Below, in pieces: positions 1-12,939 of a stretch of DNA of 64,000 bases. Source of the DNA: Zychaea mexicana (taxonomy: Eukaryota; Mucoromycota; Mucoromycetes; Mucorales; Lichtheimiaceae); contig NW_026516715.1 in the NCBI RefSeq assembly GCF_025766255.1, positions 186,001 to 250,000 on the forward strand, written 5' to 3'. The position numbers and the translations under genes are program-made. Numbering within the stretch: position 1 is the first letter of the stretch; the number at the start of each line of letters is the position of its first letter. Under the pieces are notes generated by a model that was given only the letters and a program-made list of their open reading frames with translations, had not been told where the DNA came from and did not search any database.

Positions 1-78
1 GGCGCTCTTTTTTAGGAGGGTTGTTGTTGATGTAATTTTCATGCTTTTGGCGAGGTCCAAAGGGGAGAGATTCCCACT

Positions 79-1935
79 TTATTTCTTGAACTGGTCCTCA
101 GTGACACCCTTGCCCATGGCAGCAGTAGAGGCAACACCGCCAGTGACAATCTTCATGACGTTGTCGACATAGGTGGCACCAGACCACTTTTGATGCTGGA
201 GAACGTCAACATCATGTGCACGCTCCTGGCGCTGGACGTTGTTGACATAACCGAACATGCCCTGTTGCTTGTAGGCGCGGGCGAAGGTAGCGGTGGCCAA
301 GGCGTTGGCATGGAGACCACCCAAGGTGATGAATTGCCAGACGAAGCCGAGCTTACCGAGCTTGGCAACAAAGGTCTTAATCTCGTCATCGCTCATGCCA
401 GCAGCATCCCTGCATTAACAGCAAATATTTAGAGTTAGACAACGAGACACAATACATTAAACTCCACTAGCACATGTGAAAGTCAGATAACATACCAGTT
501 GAAGGAAGGAGACAAGTTGTAGCAGAGCAACGACTCGGGCGACTTGGACAAGACACCCTGCGAGAACTGCTCGGCCTGCGAGAGGATAGGCTTCTTGGTT
601 TCCATCCACAACATATCGGCGTAGGGAGCATAAGCAACAGCACGCGAGGTAGCGGCTTCAGTGCCACCCTCGTAGCGGTAGTGGCCTTCACGAACACGAG
701 GCAAATCCCAGTCCCAGAAGATATCAACACCATACGACTTGGCAATCTCACGAGCCTCCTTGTTAGACTTGTAGTGGATCTTGGCCAAGAAGTCATCAGC
801 CTGATGGGCCTTGCCAGAGTTGCGGAGCTCATCAGCAACAGCAGAGCCGAAACGCTTCAAACCAGCCTGGGCAATCCACTTGTCCTCCACAGCCTGCAAA
901 TCATCACCGCTCAAACCAGATCGCTCGGCTTCGTTCATCAAATCGGCCAAGGCAGGCAAGTTGGGGTTGGTGGTACCGACAATAAATTCGTGGTCGCGGG
1001 TATCAATGTTGCTGCTGATCAAAGTAGCAGCCTCGGCATCCGAACGGGCAACAACAAGGTTCTCGACGCCCATGATATCGTATTGGACACGGATGGCAAC
1101 CAGACGGTTGATGTGTTCACCAGTGGGGACGAGCACCTTACCAGCCATGTGACCACACTTCTTGGTGCCGGCAGATTGATCTTCAATGTGGATACCGGCA
1201 GCACCGCGTTCGACAAACATCTTGGCGAGCTTCATGGTGGCAGTGACACCACCGTGGCCGGTGTCAGCATCAGCAATGATGGGACGCAAGTAGTCGACGT
1301 AAGGTGTCTTTGCGCGTTCTTCGGGGGTCATGGCCAAACGGGCTTCGCGTTGCTTACGATCGTGGAAAAGCTGGGCAAAGAAGAGATGTTCGACCTTGTT
1401 AGGCACAGTGTCCATAGGATAGTCAGCAAGATCAGGACCGGGCTCGTTGCTGGTTGAGGCGGTCGAAGAGCATTGCCAACCGCTCACATAGACAGTCTCG
1501 ATTCCGGCAGAAGCCATCTGGGTGATCTGGACGGGGTCTGGAAAGTTGGATCAAATGATATGATGAGCATTGTTTGTTTATGCAAACCTTATAGCAAGTT
1601 GTGAGTATTCTGCTTACCAAGGGCACCAAAGGTGTGGCTGGTTTCGCCAGTGCGCTTGTTCTTTTGGATGAGGTTCCACATCTTCTTGGCCTGAACATCA
1701 GATCTGTATTGAACGGGGAAGGTACCACGCTTGGAAACGATGGATTCGGCAGTGTAGGGACGCTTGACGTTCTTGAAGCGGGGGGAGGCCCACCACTGCT
1801 TGACGGCTTCGACCTATTCATCAATGGAAGAACCAATGCATAAATAACTGTCAAATGTGGTACGCTTGTTTGCATTGGTTCAAGCGGTTAGACGACACTT
1901 ACTTCTTGGCGGAATTGCTGTTCTTCTTGGTCCAT
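79..1935 (-). CDS. ICL1: Isocitrate lyase (glyoxylate cycle), 4 exons
   Basis: Cleaves isocitrate to glyoxylate and succinate, allowing growth on acetate or fatty acids. Four exons on the minus strand join in frame: 1935-1903, 1813-1618, 1537-496 and 409-79, giving 1602 nt and 533 residues, the usual fungal length. The catalytic loop KKCGH lies at about residues 202-206, after the ADADTGHGG metal/substrate region. Other family landmarks are GALDPVQ, the [10 protein letters not shown] block and the LSPSFNW segment, which is split across the last intron. All three introns are GT-AG. The start is the only ATG that gives the short first exon [11 protein letters not shown]. The C-terminus reads EDQFKK, so there is no SKL-type peroxisome signal. 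A TATA-like box lies about 70 nt upstream. Confidence 0.97.
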
Positions 1936-2005
1936 GTTGTGTGCGGTGTGTTAGTTGAGAGATAAAAGAGAAAAGTTGGTCTGTCACGACCAGAAGATTA
2001 GTGGG

Positions 2006-2013
2006 TTTATATA
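2006..2013 (-). promoter_or_regulatory. TATA-like box of ICL1
   Basis: The minus strand reads TATATAAA about 70 nt upstream of the isocitrate lyase ATG. Position and sequence fit a core promoter. The rest of 1936-2360 shows no coding signal, only a short C run near 2032 and T-rich sequence. Confidence 0.5.
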
Positions 2014-2360
2014 TGCTCGACGTATTTCGTGGCCCCCCCCTCTTCATATGTCATACTTGGAGAAAGGGGAGAAACCGGTGGGACTCCATGTGAAACCAGC
2101 ACGTGAAAAGACGCTGCCATTGGTGGATGCAAGACTCCGCTTTTCACTTTGTCATCGCTGCGTGCACGGAGCGACTGGCAAAAAGATTTGGCAACGACAA
2201 AATTGCGGGGCGGATAAACCTTTCCTTTTTTATCTTTTTATGTTGTAATCTAAGTTGCATTATCAGTCGCTGTGGTTACAAAGAGGGAACGTGTACACAG
2301 TTATCTTTCTATTTTATTTTTTTATAATTCTATTTGCAGCTTGTTGTTTGTTTTCTATGT

Positions 2361-5300
2361 CTATTGGCCAAACTGTTGGACCGTCCACGATGGATCATTC
2401 AGTAACTTGTCGTTAGCTTCGCCAAGGATCGCCATTGATGCTTCGTTTGTCGTCAAATATTGCTCGGCAACTTCACGGATGTCGTTCTGACTCACTCCAA
2501 GCAATTGCTCACGTCGCCTTTTAAAAAAAATAATGGGACACACACACACAGGAATTAATGATGAATCATGGCCAATTCCCATCCAGTTCACCCCTACCAA
2601 AGAACCACAAACTTACCGTTGTCGCATATCGTCTGACACACCATTTACAAACTGCAGCATTCCTTCTTCAGAGACACTGATCGGAGCGTCTACGCCTTGG
2701 AAGATGGACAGCTTAGCTTCTGTCATTTCCTGGTCGGCAAACTTGCGGTCCAACACCCAATCCGTTGCCGATGCATATGTACGGAGTGTCTCTAACGTGC
2801 GCGGATCACGATACGAGTAGAATGAAAGCAAGCCATTTAATCCAGCATAGCGTGCACCACCACCATAGGCACCATTCTTTTCGCGGATCTCACGATGCAA
2901 ATAGTGGTTTGTCATAAGTGACGATAGGACCTGAAGCTTGGCACCATCTGGATGTGTGTATGGTACACCGCGAAGGGCTTTTCCAGAGAAGTTTACCGAG
3001 AACGGTAGCGGGAAGAATGTCTTGTTATACTTGGGCGCAAAGACACTCTAGAAATGTAATTATCATTATTAATTGCTTAGCTTAGCACATCAAATAAGTG
3101 AAGGGGAGAGTCGCGAACCCTTACCGGTTGTGCTTGATGAGGCACATGATCATCGTTGGGTAAGCTCGAAATGAACCGGGACAGAGCACTTTCGTTGGCC
3201 GACACGGCATCGTCACCACATGTAACTGCAACGCGCAACGTTGGTTGTTTCAAGACAGTAGATGCAATTGCCTTGAGCTTGGATACGACGTCTGACAAGT
3301 CCTCAGTAGATGCTAGCTGGTTCATAAAAGCAACTTGCGTCATGCCGCTAAGCAATTCCGCATTATGCATAGCCGGAGTCAAGGATGATGCTGCATAGGT
3401 TCTGGCAAATATGTGTCCGGAATCTGCCACAGAATTCACCAAGCCAGAAGCATTCTATTAGAAGAAATAAGCAAAAAAAGGAACATCGTGAGAAAATTGG
3501 AGTTGTATTGAGGAGGTTCCACGGAAGACACTGTCTGGTCAAATCAAAGAAAGCCGCGTACACCAATAATCAACGTCTTTAACTTTTCGGTATCGTCAAA
3601 GTTGGTTTCGAGAATAAGCTTGGAAAGTATATCATACATCTTGTCCACATTGCGGTCCAAACAGTTGCCAATCAATGCAATGCCTTCTTCGATATGGTCA
3701 ATATCTAGTAGCGATTTACGGTGCGGTTGGTGTTTAAAACTGATAAAGTCAGCTTTGGGCTTTTTGTTTTGATTTCTCTTTGTGCGCGTTACATAATATG
3801 TAATCGTCTTTTCAACTTACCTGAATGGTTGGTGGACACCACCGTGGAAGCACGAAGGCCGCCTGTGTACAGCCTGATTTCATCATCGATCTCAGCCATG
3901 CTCTGTGTTCGAGTACCCAGCGATAAAAGCGCCTAAAACCGGGAGTATTAACTCCACGTGAGCATGAAATCCACAATTTTTCACATGGAACACACAAAAA
4001 AAGAAACATCACATCCTGCAAATCAAAGTGCACAGGGGGACGGTACGTACATCGCAAAATAAGGGGAGGTACAGCTTAAGATCATCTTGTATCGAGGGTA
4101 AGCTGCTGATCGCCCGGAAATAAGTGATACCGTTGGTTGCCGTGGTTCGCCATTGAACAGGCGTGTTGCACAGTCCAGTATGGTCCAATACCGTCCGTTT
4201 CATTTTGGGAGATATGTCTTTGAGGTGGAGCGTCGGGAGACATGAGAGATCTTCCACCTTGTCCTGATTGGCTGATAACTGCTTGCCTTGCTCTGCGATT
4301 TCCGCCTTATCAGTATCAGTTAGCTGGCTGACCTTACTGGCCAATCGTTGCTCTTCGTCTTTAGATAACTTGGCAGAGTAGTCACCGTCAGGTTGCATTG
4401 TAAAGACAAGTTTATGTTGATTGTTCAACAAGTACTTGTCAATACGCGACTCGAAAAAGTTGCCCGTGGCAAGTTCTTGCTTGAGTCGCTCAATATTCTA
4501 TGTTTTTGCAAACATTGGAGGTTTAAGTAAGTCACGCTCAGTCGAGTCAAAGCCTTATCTCTTTTTCTGATGTGTATGACAAATCACATTTTGTCTGTGT
4601 TTGTTTGCATTACCTTATTGATTTCCAGAAGGTTGATAGGGTCCACCTCATTGAACCAACCAGAGGATATGCCGTGCATTAGGGTCAGGCCAAAGTCGGC
4701 AGTTTTCTGTTTACAGATAACGTCATTTCCTTATCTTCCTTTCACATTCACACACAGCAGCGATCGTAGAATGAAACATAAGAAAACCCGCCCCTTCCCA
4801 TTATTCAAACTTACGTGCTTTTGGCCTAACTCCATTTGATGAATTGCCGCTTCAATTCTCTTGTTATCAAAACCTTCTTTTTTGACGTCATTGAGAACAG
4901 CTAAAATGCGTTCTTGTACCTAATTAAACATACTTTTCTTTAGCCGTTATCACGAGAAGCCACTTTCTTCCTTCTTTTGACGTACCAACCCAACATCACT
5001 GTCCTTGACACCTTGCAGACCTATCGATAAGCAGCTCGTCCTTTAAACGCAACCACAATCCAGATATATTAACTCACTGTTCCATCATCTCCATTCCTCA
5101 CAAAAAAACAGATCCAGACTCATTTTTTCTTACCTTGTGGAGCTATCATAACCGGTGTTAGCAGAGAACTCGGATCCCAAATTAGTGTCGATCAGAGCCT
5201 TATACATGGGCGAAGCATGGCCGTCGAGCAACAAATACGACAGCAATCGCATAGAGAATGTCTCGAACGTATCCTAGTAATACCAAATTGGGTTCTATTC

Positions 5301-6941
5301 CTTAGTCACCATCGCAAACAGACAAAGAACGAAGCAACTGCAGAAAAAAACAGCTTTTTGATATGTTTACCTTGGTTTCATTTCCCAAAAATGAAAGCGA
5401 TACTCTGGTCTGTCTATCAGGTGGGCTCACTACAAGTGTTTAAGCAAGAAAAAAATGAGTAAGACGATGGACGACGTGCCCGGTTTTTCACGTTCACTGC
5501 CTCAATCGTGGGAGGTCATTTGAGGATAAACTTACAAGGATCAAATGCACAGGTGCTTGACATCTTTCTTGGTTCTGTCCAGGGCGTCACTTTTTTATTT
5601 ACATGGGGTACATCTACGCGCTTGAAACTCGATAGACGTTCTTCGATAGCCGACAAATGATCTTCCAAGGGGAAATTGCCATATGTATAAAATCGGGCAT
5701 TGCTTGGGTTATAGTGTGTTTTATGGAATTCGACCAGCTGTTCATGCGTCAAGTCAGGAATGCGAGCAGGCTCGCCACCACTAGAGTGTTCATAAGTCGT
5801 TCCAGGAAACATCGATTCGTGAGCGCGAACATAATACAAATAATTAGCATCCGACTACAATAATAAACACATTGTTTCTTTTTGTGTTAGTATATCTATA
5901 TACAGCCGCACATGCGTGTAATCCTTGATAATGATATTTTTGTTTACCGTTTGACCCTTCATTTCATTGTATACAACACCCTTGAATGTGATCGGGGTTG
6001 AAGTATCCATAGGATCTTCATGCTCTAAACGCCAACCCTCCTGCTTAAAGTCCAACTTTTCCAAACGTGGATGAAACACAGCATCCATATATACACTTCG
6101 AAGGTTGGCATAATCGACCGGATTCGTGGTAGCAAATGGATAGATGGTGTAATCACTCGCTGATAAAAAAGGCTAGCAATTAGCATTATTTTACATACTA
6201 CCATTACACTTTTACTATCACATATCCCACAAATAAAAAGCACATACGGACATTACCTGTAAAAGCATTCATAAATGTTGCCAAACTACGGTTCAACATC
6301 TTGAAAAACGGATCTCGTACAGGGTATTTTTCGCTACCACAAAGCGTGGTGTGTTCCTATTTGGATAACCGATGTGGTTAATGCAACCATGACAACAAAT
6401 ATCCGAACGGTTTACAAGACAAAAGCTATTCTCTCCCTTACGCACCAGAATATGAGGTACGCCTGTGCTGTCGCTAACAGGTGTATGGAATCCAACCGCA
6501 AAAACGTTATTGGAATCGTCGCGATCAATATGCAAATGCTGGGCGCCCGTGGCCTCATGTTCTAACGCCACTGCTGTAAGTTCCAGTTCGGGTACTTGAC
6601 GCACCTGTGTGTATTTGTATGGTCAGCGCTGTCAACTCTCTTTCAATACAACGTGCTTTTATATGTTAATACCTGTTGAACGCGATAACCCTGTAAGCGA
6701 TCTCCGGGTGTAAGTGCTGTTGTAATAAAAAATAGTTGGAAATCAGTTTCACGACGTAATGGGAGAAAGAGAGACACGATCGATAGATCTGGTGAGAAAA
6801 CAGAAAACCATGAGAGAACGCTGGCTGTACTCGATTACGTTTTGTTTGAGACGAATATGGTGCACTTTTCAGAGTGGTTGGTAGTTTTGTTCTGCTAGCT
6901 TGGCGCAGAATGCGCGAAGCGCAAAAAAGTTGTGTTGACAT
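2361..6941 (-). CDS. CYM1: Mitochondrial presequence protease, M16 family (PreP/Cym1), many exons
   Basis: Zinc metalloprotease that degrades cleaved targeting presequences in the mitochondrial matrix. The start at 6941 gives a basic, hydroxylated N-terminus ([19 protein letters not shown]) typical of a matrix presequence. Exon 1 ends at 6839 and exon 2 (6716-6673) encodes [14 protein letters not shown]. The inverted zinc motif HxxEH appears as HILEH, split by an intron, followed by [18 protein letters not shown]. Further family blocks are [12 protein letters not shown] sequence, [26 protein letters not shown] and the C-terminal [11 protein letters not shown]. More than ten short introns break the gene, so internal exon edges are approximate. 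The stop is at 2361. The next gene upstream is divergent NIPA, 1.4 kb away. The family assignment is firm. Confidence 0.93.
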
Positions 6942-8402
6942 TTCTCAAGTGGTGTTAGGTGCTGCTGGTACACAATATAATTCTTTTAGTCTACATCTAC
7001 AGACTGAATATAGTACGTGCTGGGTTTGTTTTTCTGACAATGACTTATTCGCCTGCGGGTCCTGTATTGACAGAGATTCATTAATCGGTGCAAGCAAAGC
7101 AAGAAAGATGCGCAAAGTAAAAAGGGCTCAATCGTCTTTGCAAGACAAGCGACAGGGTCTGTTTCTCAGTCGTAATTGCAGAAGAACAAGCAGATATGCA
7201 CCACGGCTGTTTCCTGAACAGTAGTGAGTTACTATAGTCAACGTTTCATTATGTCAGCCTGTGGTTGACTGTCATATATGATTAGCCTTACACGTGCTTG
7301 GTGACTGTAGAATCTTAAAAAGATAACTATCTAGTCTAATGCTATTATCTCTTGTAAATTTAAATTCAAGATAGCTGTTGATGTGCTTGTTAAGAAAACA
7401 GTAAAAGTAAGTAATGTAGTATCCGAAAAGGACCCATGACGCGTCAACGATATGATCATCGGTGCGCTATGCGGCAGCACGTTGACGCATATATCCATAG
7501 GGCGAGTTGAAAAAACAAGCCCTGGGTTGGCAATCCGTAGCAGTATTGCAATACACGTGTCCTCGCTTGACAATTATATCTCGCTTTCTTCAAACAAAAC
7601 TGCTGACGTTCCCTTTCCCAAAGTCTCCCAAAATCGCTCTTATTTGGGCACGTAAAAAGCGAGTATACATAGCAAGCCTATATAATTACACCTGCAAGGT
7701 TCAAGTCGAGATGCTGCATAACAACAAGAAAAAATGGGCTTAAAATTTTTCAATTACATCATGTTGAGCAACACGGCGTTTTTAACGGAAGGAAACAAGT
7801 CGGTGAGGCAACGGAAAGAGGTTTTGATAAGCTAAAAAATAACCATGAAGCAACAATAGCATCGCTCATCATTTTAATAATGCTGTTTGTTGGCAATGTG
7901 GCTTTATCGTTGAATATGTGAGGATATCGGGCGAAAGGTGGTCGCGTAAGAGAGATGGAAAATCATGTAAAGAAGATAACCGCATACTGCTAAACTTATA
8001 GCGGATCGATAAATAACAAGTAACAACATATTGACAAACGGCATGATGCAAATTATGCACTATGCTTGTCGGAAAATACAAACATTGCGTGTAACCAAAG
8101 GCTAATGCCTGTCTTCTATACTGCAGTTACCATCGTCGTGCCCAATGCACACAGTATACGCTGGGTGAGTTGCTATATACTTATAGTCAGGACATATTTT
8201 CATTCTCTGCTAACCCCTCTCCCATTCATTTTCAGGTTATCCCCATTGCTTGCTTCTCTTTCTCGCTTTTCAACCCCTTCTTTTTTTATATTTGTTTTCC
8301 TTCTCTTCTCTTCCTTCTCTTATCCCTTTAACCACCTCTCATTATTTTCCCTTTCTTTCCCTTTTTTTTCACTCTTTTTTTTTCTTTTTTCGTATAAATA
8401 TA
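6942..8402. other. Intergenic region between CYM1 and the NIPA gene
   Basis: No convincing gene is seen on either strand; the open frames are short and without family motifs. The last 180 bases (about 8216-8400) are strongly pyrimidine-rich on the plus strand and run up to the NIPA start, a common layout for leaders in this window. Confidence 0.6.
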
Positions 8403-10145
8403 ATGGATAGCAAATATATTGGATTGATCTTAGCAATATGCTCAAGTCTATTAATCGGTACTTCGTTTGTCATTACGAAAAAAGGGTTACAACAATCCTC
8501 ATCTGCATCCCAAGGTATAGTAGTAGTTAAGACAGGATACCCTGATATAAATATGAGATGAGTTATTGATATACTGTCCACTACCTTTTCATCAGCATTT
8601 GCATCAGATTCACACCGGTATTTACGGAGTCCAATATGGTGGATCGGTCTGATCACCATGGTAAGTGGTGAGGTATTGAATTTCATAGGTAAGAATACAA
8701 AAGTCAGCAAAAATGAGATAAGAGAGAGAAAGAAGAAAGGGATGATCTAAGAAAAACAGAGTGTACTAAAGATTTGGAAGGAGCGGATTTAGTATAAAAC
8801 AGTGTAGCGGGGGAGCTAGTGAGGATATATACGAGACGAGGAGGAAAGCCAAAAAAAAGAAGGGGGAGCATATTAGAGTAAATTAAAAAACAGACACGCT
8901 ATCAACAATAACGTAATGATGCGAGTAGGATACACATTTGCACCTGCCATTTTGATAACACCATTGGGCGCACTAAGTGTAATCATTGGGTATGAAGAAA
9001 CAACCAGAAAAGTAAAGAAGAGTTGGAATTATGCCATGTTAATTAATTCCTACAGTTAGTGCGATCCTGGCGACTCTGTTTCTGAAGGAGAAGCTTGGAC
9101 CCATCGGCATCATCGGATGTTTGCTATCACTTATAGGAGCAGTGATTATCGTATTGCATGCACCCGAGGATCCAGAAGTGGCCAGTGTGGAAGAACTTGT
9201 CAACTATATGCTTCAGCCAGGTATTCCAGTAAAAATTATATTATTTGCTAGATTGGTCTCTCTAATAACCACATGGATGCAATATTAGGCTTCATTGTGT
9301 ACTTTGTTCTTGTCATCCTCATTACGGCGGGCATGATCTGGAAGGTGGTTCCCCGGTGGGGAAAATCCAAAGTAATAGTCTACGTGACAATCTGTTCATT
9401 GATTGGATCGCTGTCGGTCATGACGATCAAGGCGTTTGGGATCGCTGTGCGTCTGACAGCAGAAGGAAACAATCAGTTTAAACAGCCATCCACCTATGTG
9501 TTTGGATTCATGTGTATCGTTTTCATCATCACCCAAGTGAACTATTTCAACAAAGCGTTGGATACTTTTTCAACAAACGTGTAAGTGCTATATGACGGAG
9601 CGAGACAAACAAAAACAAAAAGTGTAGCATGTAGTTTCATTTGGGGAAGAGAAAAGGAAGCTAAGCATTGTTTATCTGCAAAATATACAAACAACACGAT
9701 CCAAAACAAACAACATTTTAGAGTCAATCCCATCTACTTTGTTTTCTTTACGACCGCAACCATCGTTGCATCAGCGATTATGTATAGAGGCTGGCACACG
9801 GCTGGCGCAGTCAACACCGTCAGTCTGATATGTGGCTTTATTATTATCTTTACTGGTGTCTATCTCCTCGACTCGATCGCACGCAAAGCCAAAGGAAGCG
9901 CGCCAATGCCGCCGGTTGCCTCGGCTTCTTCGCTACACCGCTATGATTCAAAGTCAAACCTCAGTCAGCGTACAGCATCGGCAGTGATGATGGAGACAGA
10001 AACAAAGCGTGCCATTTTTATTAATAGCAAGATGGATTGTCGATTCCACGAGACGAGTAGTAGTAGCAGTCATAACAACAATCATAACAATACGAGTGAG
10101 TCGCGTGTGTCATGTAGGAGGATGCATCGTGCACTCTCGGTCTAA
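8403..10145 (+). CDS. NIPA-family magnesium transporter
   Basis: Multi-spanning membrane protein of the NIPA (DUF803) group, proposed Mg2+ transporters. Exon 1 is 8403-8514 (MDSKYIGLILAICSSLLIG...). Later exons give YLRSPIWWIGLITMVSGEVL, then YTFAPAILITPLGALSVIIG, then LFLKEKLGPIGIIGCLLSL with the HAPEDPEV block, and finally NPIYFVFFTTATIVASAIMY. These are the hallmark NIPA segments in the expected order, with about nine membrane spans. The C-terminal tail after DSIARKAKG is hydrophilic and Ser/Asn/His-rich and lies in the cytosol or lumen. The introns are short GT-AG. The fourth acceptor is best placed at acagttag so that the frame reads IIGAILATLFLKEK. The ATG follows directly on a pyrimidine-rich leader. 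Confidence 0.93.
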
Positions 10146-10846
10146 GACCAAAATTTGCATGTCACAAATAGTCCCATTATATAAAAGTTTCTGCATATTC
10201 CCTCTTTTTTTTTTCTTCCCCTTCTTCACTCTTTAAACTTTGACTGAAGAAAAGAAGTAAGTGTATCAGTTCAATATAACCCCAAGTCATCCGCTTTCAT
10301 CTAATTTTAAAATGGGTATTTCTATGGTGCTAGTGAGAGCCAAGTGGAAGAAAAAGGTATAGCAGAATTGGAGGGATCTACATGGAGAAAAGAGTACGTG
10401 TATATCTTACGCGCGTCTGTATGTGTGTGTTGTGTGTAGCGACAAAGACGTCTCAAAGCCAAGAGAAGAAAAATGAGAGCAAGATCCAAATAGGCGCATC
10501 AAAAAACCTCCACAACCCACCGCCTTTGCGTTATCATCCATACAGCGCATAGTCTCTCTCTCTCTCTACAGAAATGTACTATGAAATAAACATTCTCCAT
10601 TGTTTTTTCCCGTTTGGCTTTGAAGGGGGGTTTGCCAAAATCAACAGACCCAAGCTATCCAACTTGGACAGTGTTTGTGTAATATGAATTTAGACGGCGA
10701 GCTTTTTTACAAGTGCTGTATTAAAAAAAACATATAAAACGAAACAATGACTACTTGATGAAATGGAATGGAATGATAACGATTAACATGCGAGACAGAA
10801 AAAAGATGACGAGGAGGAAAGGGAGGAAATGCGTGGAATTCAGAGA
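10146..10846. other. Intergenic region with CT microsatellite
   Basis: 3' flank of the NIPA gene, with a short CT/TC repeat near 10552-10567 and A-rich sequence. No coding signal is recognised on either strand. Confidence 0.6.
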
Positions 10847-11065
10847 TTATTGTTTCTTGTCAGTTTGACGGATCCGCTTCTTTTCTTCCCGAAGACCTTG
10901 ATGCAGTTGATGCAATTGTGCTGCGATCGTATTGTTGGCAGCGTGGATCGCTACACCTTCGTGCAAGAATTTGTCCAGAAAGGCTGCTGCTCCACTTACG
11001 TCCATGTCTTTGCTTGATACGAGCTTGAGACTAGGTGGCGATGCTTCTGGTCGTTGCGTTGACAT
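10847..11065 (-). CDS. Hypothetical 72-residue protein
   Basis: Single-exon frame beginning at a real ATG and ending at 10847. The N-terminus is Ser/Pro-rich, followed by DVSGAAAFLDKFLHEGVAIH and a basic, Gln/Leu-rich helix (AAQLHQLHQGLREEKKRIRQ) that could form a coiled coil. I do not recognise the family. It lies 250 bp downstream of the glucosamine-6-phosphate deaminase gene on the same strand, with space for its own promoter. The even amphipathic composition makes it more credible than the random short frames around it, but nothing else supports it. Confidence 0.45.
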   Translation of the reverse strand: MSTQRPEASPPSLKLVSSKDMDVSGAAAFLDKFLHEGVAIHAANNTIAAQLHQLHQGLREEKKRIRQTDKKQ

Positions 11066-11314
11066 TATTGCGTGAGTATGGGTATGGTTATAAAGAAAAG
11101 CAAAAAAAAAAAATATTTGCTCTTTTGGCGCTGAGATTTTTTTTGATGGACTACTACACCCCTCCCCACTCCCTCCGCTAGAAAGAATCCTGGATTATAT
11201 ATTTTGTGATATGCAAAGTTACTAGTTGTTGTATAAATATGATGACAAGAGAAAAAGGTAACATGAGTAAAATGGAATATACGCAAAGGAAAAGTAAAAA
11301 GGGAGACGGTGTGT

Positions 11315-12939
11315 TTATGGATTGACATCAAGTGCTGCAGACGTTTCCTCCCAATATGTGGAATTGCTTCGCTTGCGTTTCTTGCCTGCTTCTTCCACAG
11401 CTGCTGCTGCAGCCTTCTTTTCCTCATCCTCCTCTTCTGACTTTTCATCGTCGTTGTTTAATAAGCTTTGCAGCATCAGTCGCCTACGACGCTTTGCAGC
11501 TTGGTTTGTATCCACCATGTTTCGTAATAAGTTCCCCTGCAATCCCAGATTGTGTGGGCCGATAATCGAATGGTGCACATGTTCAATGGATTTAAAGTAC
11601 TTTACAGTCTAGATAGTAACTTATTAGTATATAGTGTCAAGTATACTTTTACTATTACCACTGCAGCAACTGACTAGTTAACTACCTTGACATGGAGCTC
11701 CAAGGTAGCATCTTCGTCACAGACGATCAGACCCTTGGGGTGCATCTGTATCGCAGATACAGTCCACATGTGATTTACGCCTTCTTCAACGCACTTTGCT
11801 AATGCCAAGCTCTTGTGCGCGCCCGTGATAACTACCATAACTTCCCGTGCATCCATCACAGTCCTATAATCCGCATTATACAAGATAAATAAATACGCAT
11901 GTCATTTTTTTGCCACACACTTCCCTTCCTCGCCCCCCTTTTTTCCCTGGCAGGCAGCTTAGGCTATTGGTCTATCTCTTCAATGCGATCCTCCAATATA
12001 TGAAAATCATCTAACGTAATACGCACGCTACACCTACGGTCAACGCAAGCTTGGGTACCCGTGAAATGTCGCCTCCGAAAAACCGAGCGTTTGCAATAAT
12101 TGTCTCGTATGCAAGTGTTTTGACACGCGTACGTGATGTGAGTGACGAGCCTGGCTCATTAAAAGCAATATGTCCATCAGGGCCGATACCTTTATTGGAT
12201 TTAGTGTTAGTTCCTGCTCTTTTACCTCTCTTCCATCACAGTAGATCTCTCTATCCTATTTGAACTATACTGCCGCTAGCTTCTACAAGCGGCCTATGAG
12301 ACATACCTCCCAAGAAAAGTTCGATTCCACCTAACTTTGCAATTTCTGCTTCGAATTTCCGACATTCTTCATCAAGGTTACTTGCATTGCCGTCTAAAAT
12401 GTGTACGTTTGCCTTTTTAATGTTGACGTGTTTGAACAAGTGGTTCCACATGAAGGTATGGTACGATTGTGGATGATCCCTGAAGAAAAGAAACTAACGT
12501 TAACCGCTCCAAAGGACAAAACTACTTATATTACTATGGTACTTACTTTGGTAGACCAACATATTCGTCAGTATTAAAGGTAACGACGTGCTCAAAGCTA
12601 ACTTGTCCAGCTGCGTAAAAGTCAACGAGCTTGTGATAGACCAGGATAGGTGAAGAGCCTGTTGCCAATCCGAGTACAAACGGCCGTTCCTGAGTAGGTT
12701 GGAATTGATTAATTCGTTCTTTCACATAATAAGCTATGTGCGTTTCAAAAACACATATATTTACACACATACATGCGCGTGTGTTTTAAGAGAGAATGTG
12801 TCAGTGGCAGTGGTTACTGATATGTTGACATGAACAAAAAGAACGAGACGTGTTGCTGTACACTATGCGAGAACAAATCCAAGTATTTACCAACATAGGA
12901 AGCTACTTCTTCATGATCTTGTCGAACGATAAGCCGCAT
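11315..12939 (-). CDS. Glucosamine-6-phosphate deaminase/isomerase
   Basis: Converts glucosamine-6-phosphate to fructose-6-phosphate and ammonia, part of amino-sugar (chitin) turnover. The start at 12939 gives [16 protein letters not shown], then an intron. Later exons give LGLATGSSP (sugar-phosphate loop), FNTDEYVGL (catalytic Asp/Glu), [14 protein letters not shown], the [12 protein letters not shown] active-site block, and [14 protein letters not shown]. The C-terminal exon runs through [10 protein letters not shown] and HHSIIGP, where most family members end soon after. Here it continues for about 80 residues with AKRRRRL, an acidic run ([11 protein letters not shown]), an Ala run and GKKRKRS, which resembles two nuclear-localisation motifs around an acidic segment. 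The intron phases are consistent with one gene. Confidence 0.94.

Noticed and set aside
681..1457. 258-residue plus-strand frame
   Set aside because: It is a mirror frame of the isocitrate lyase coding exon on the other strand.
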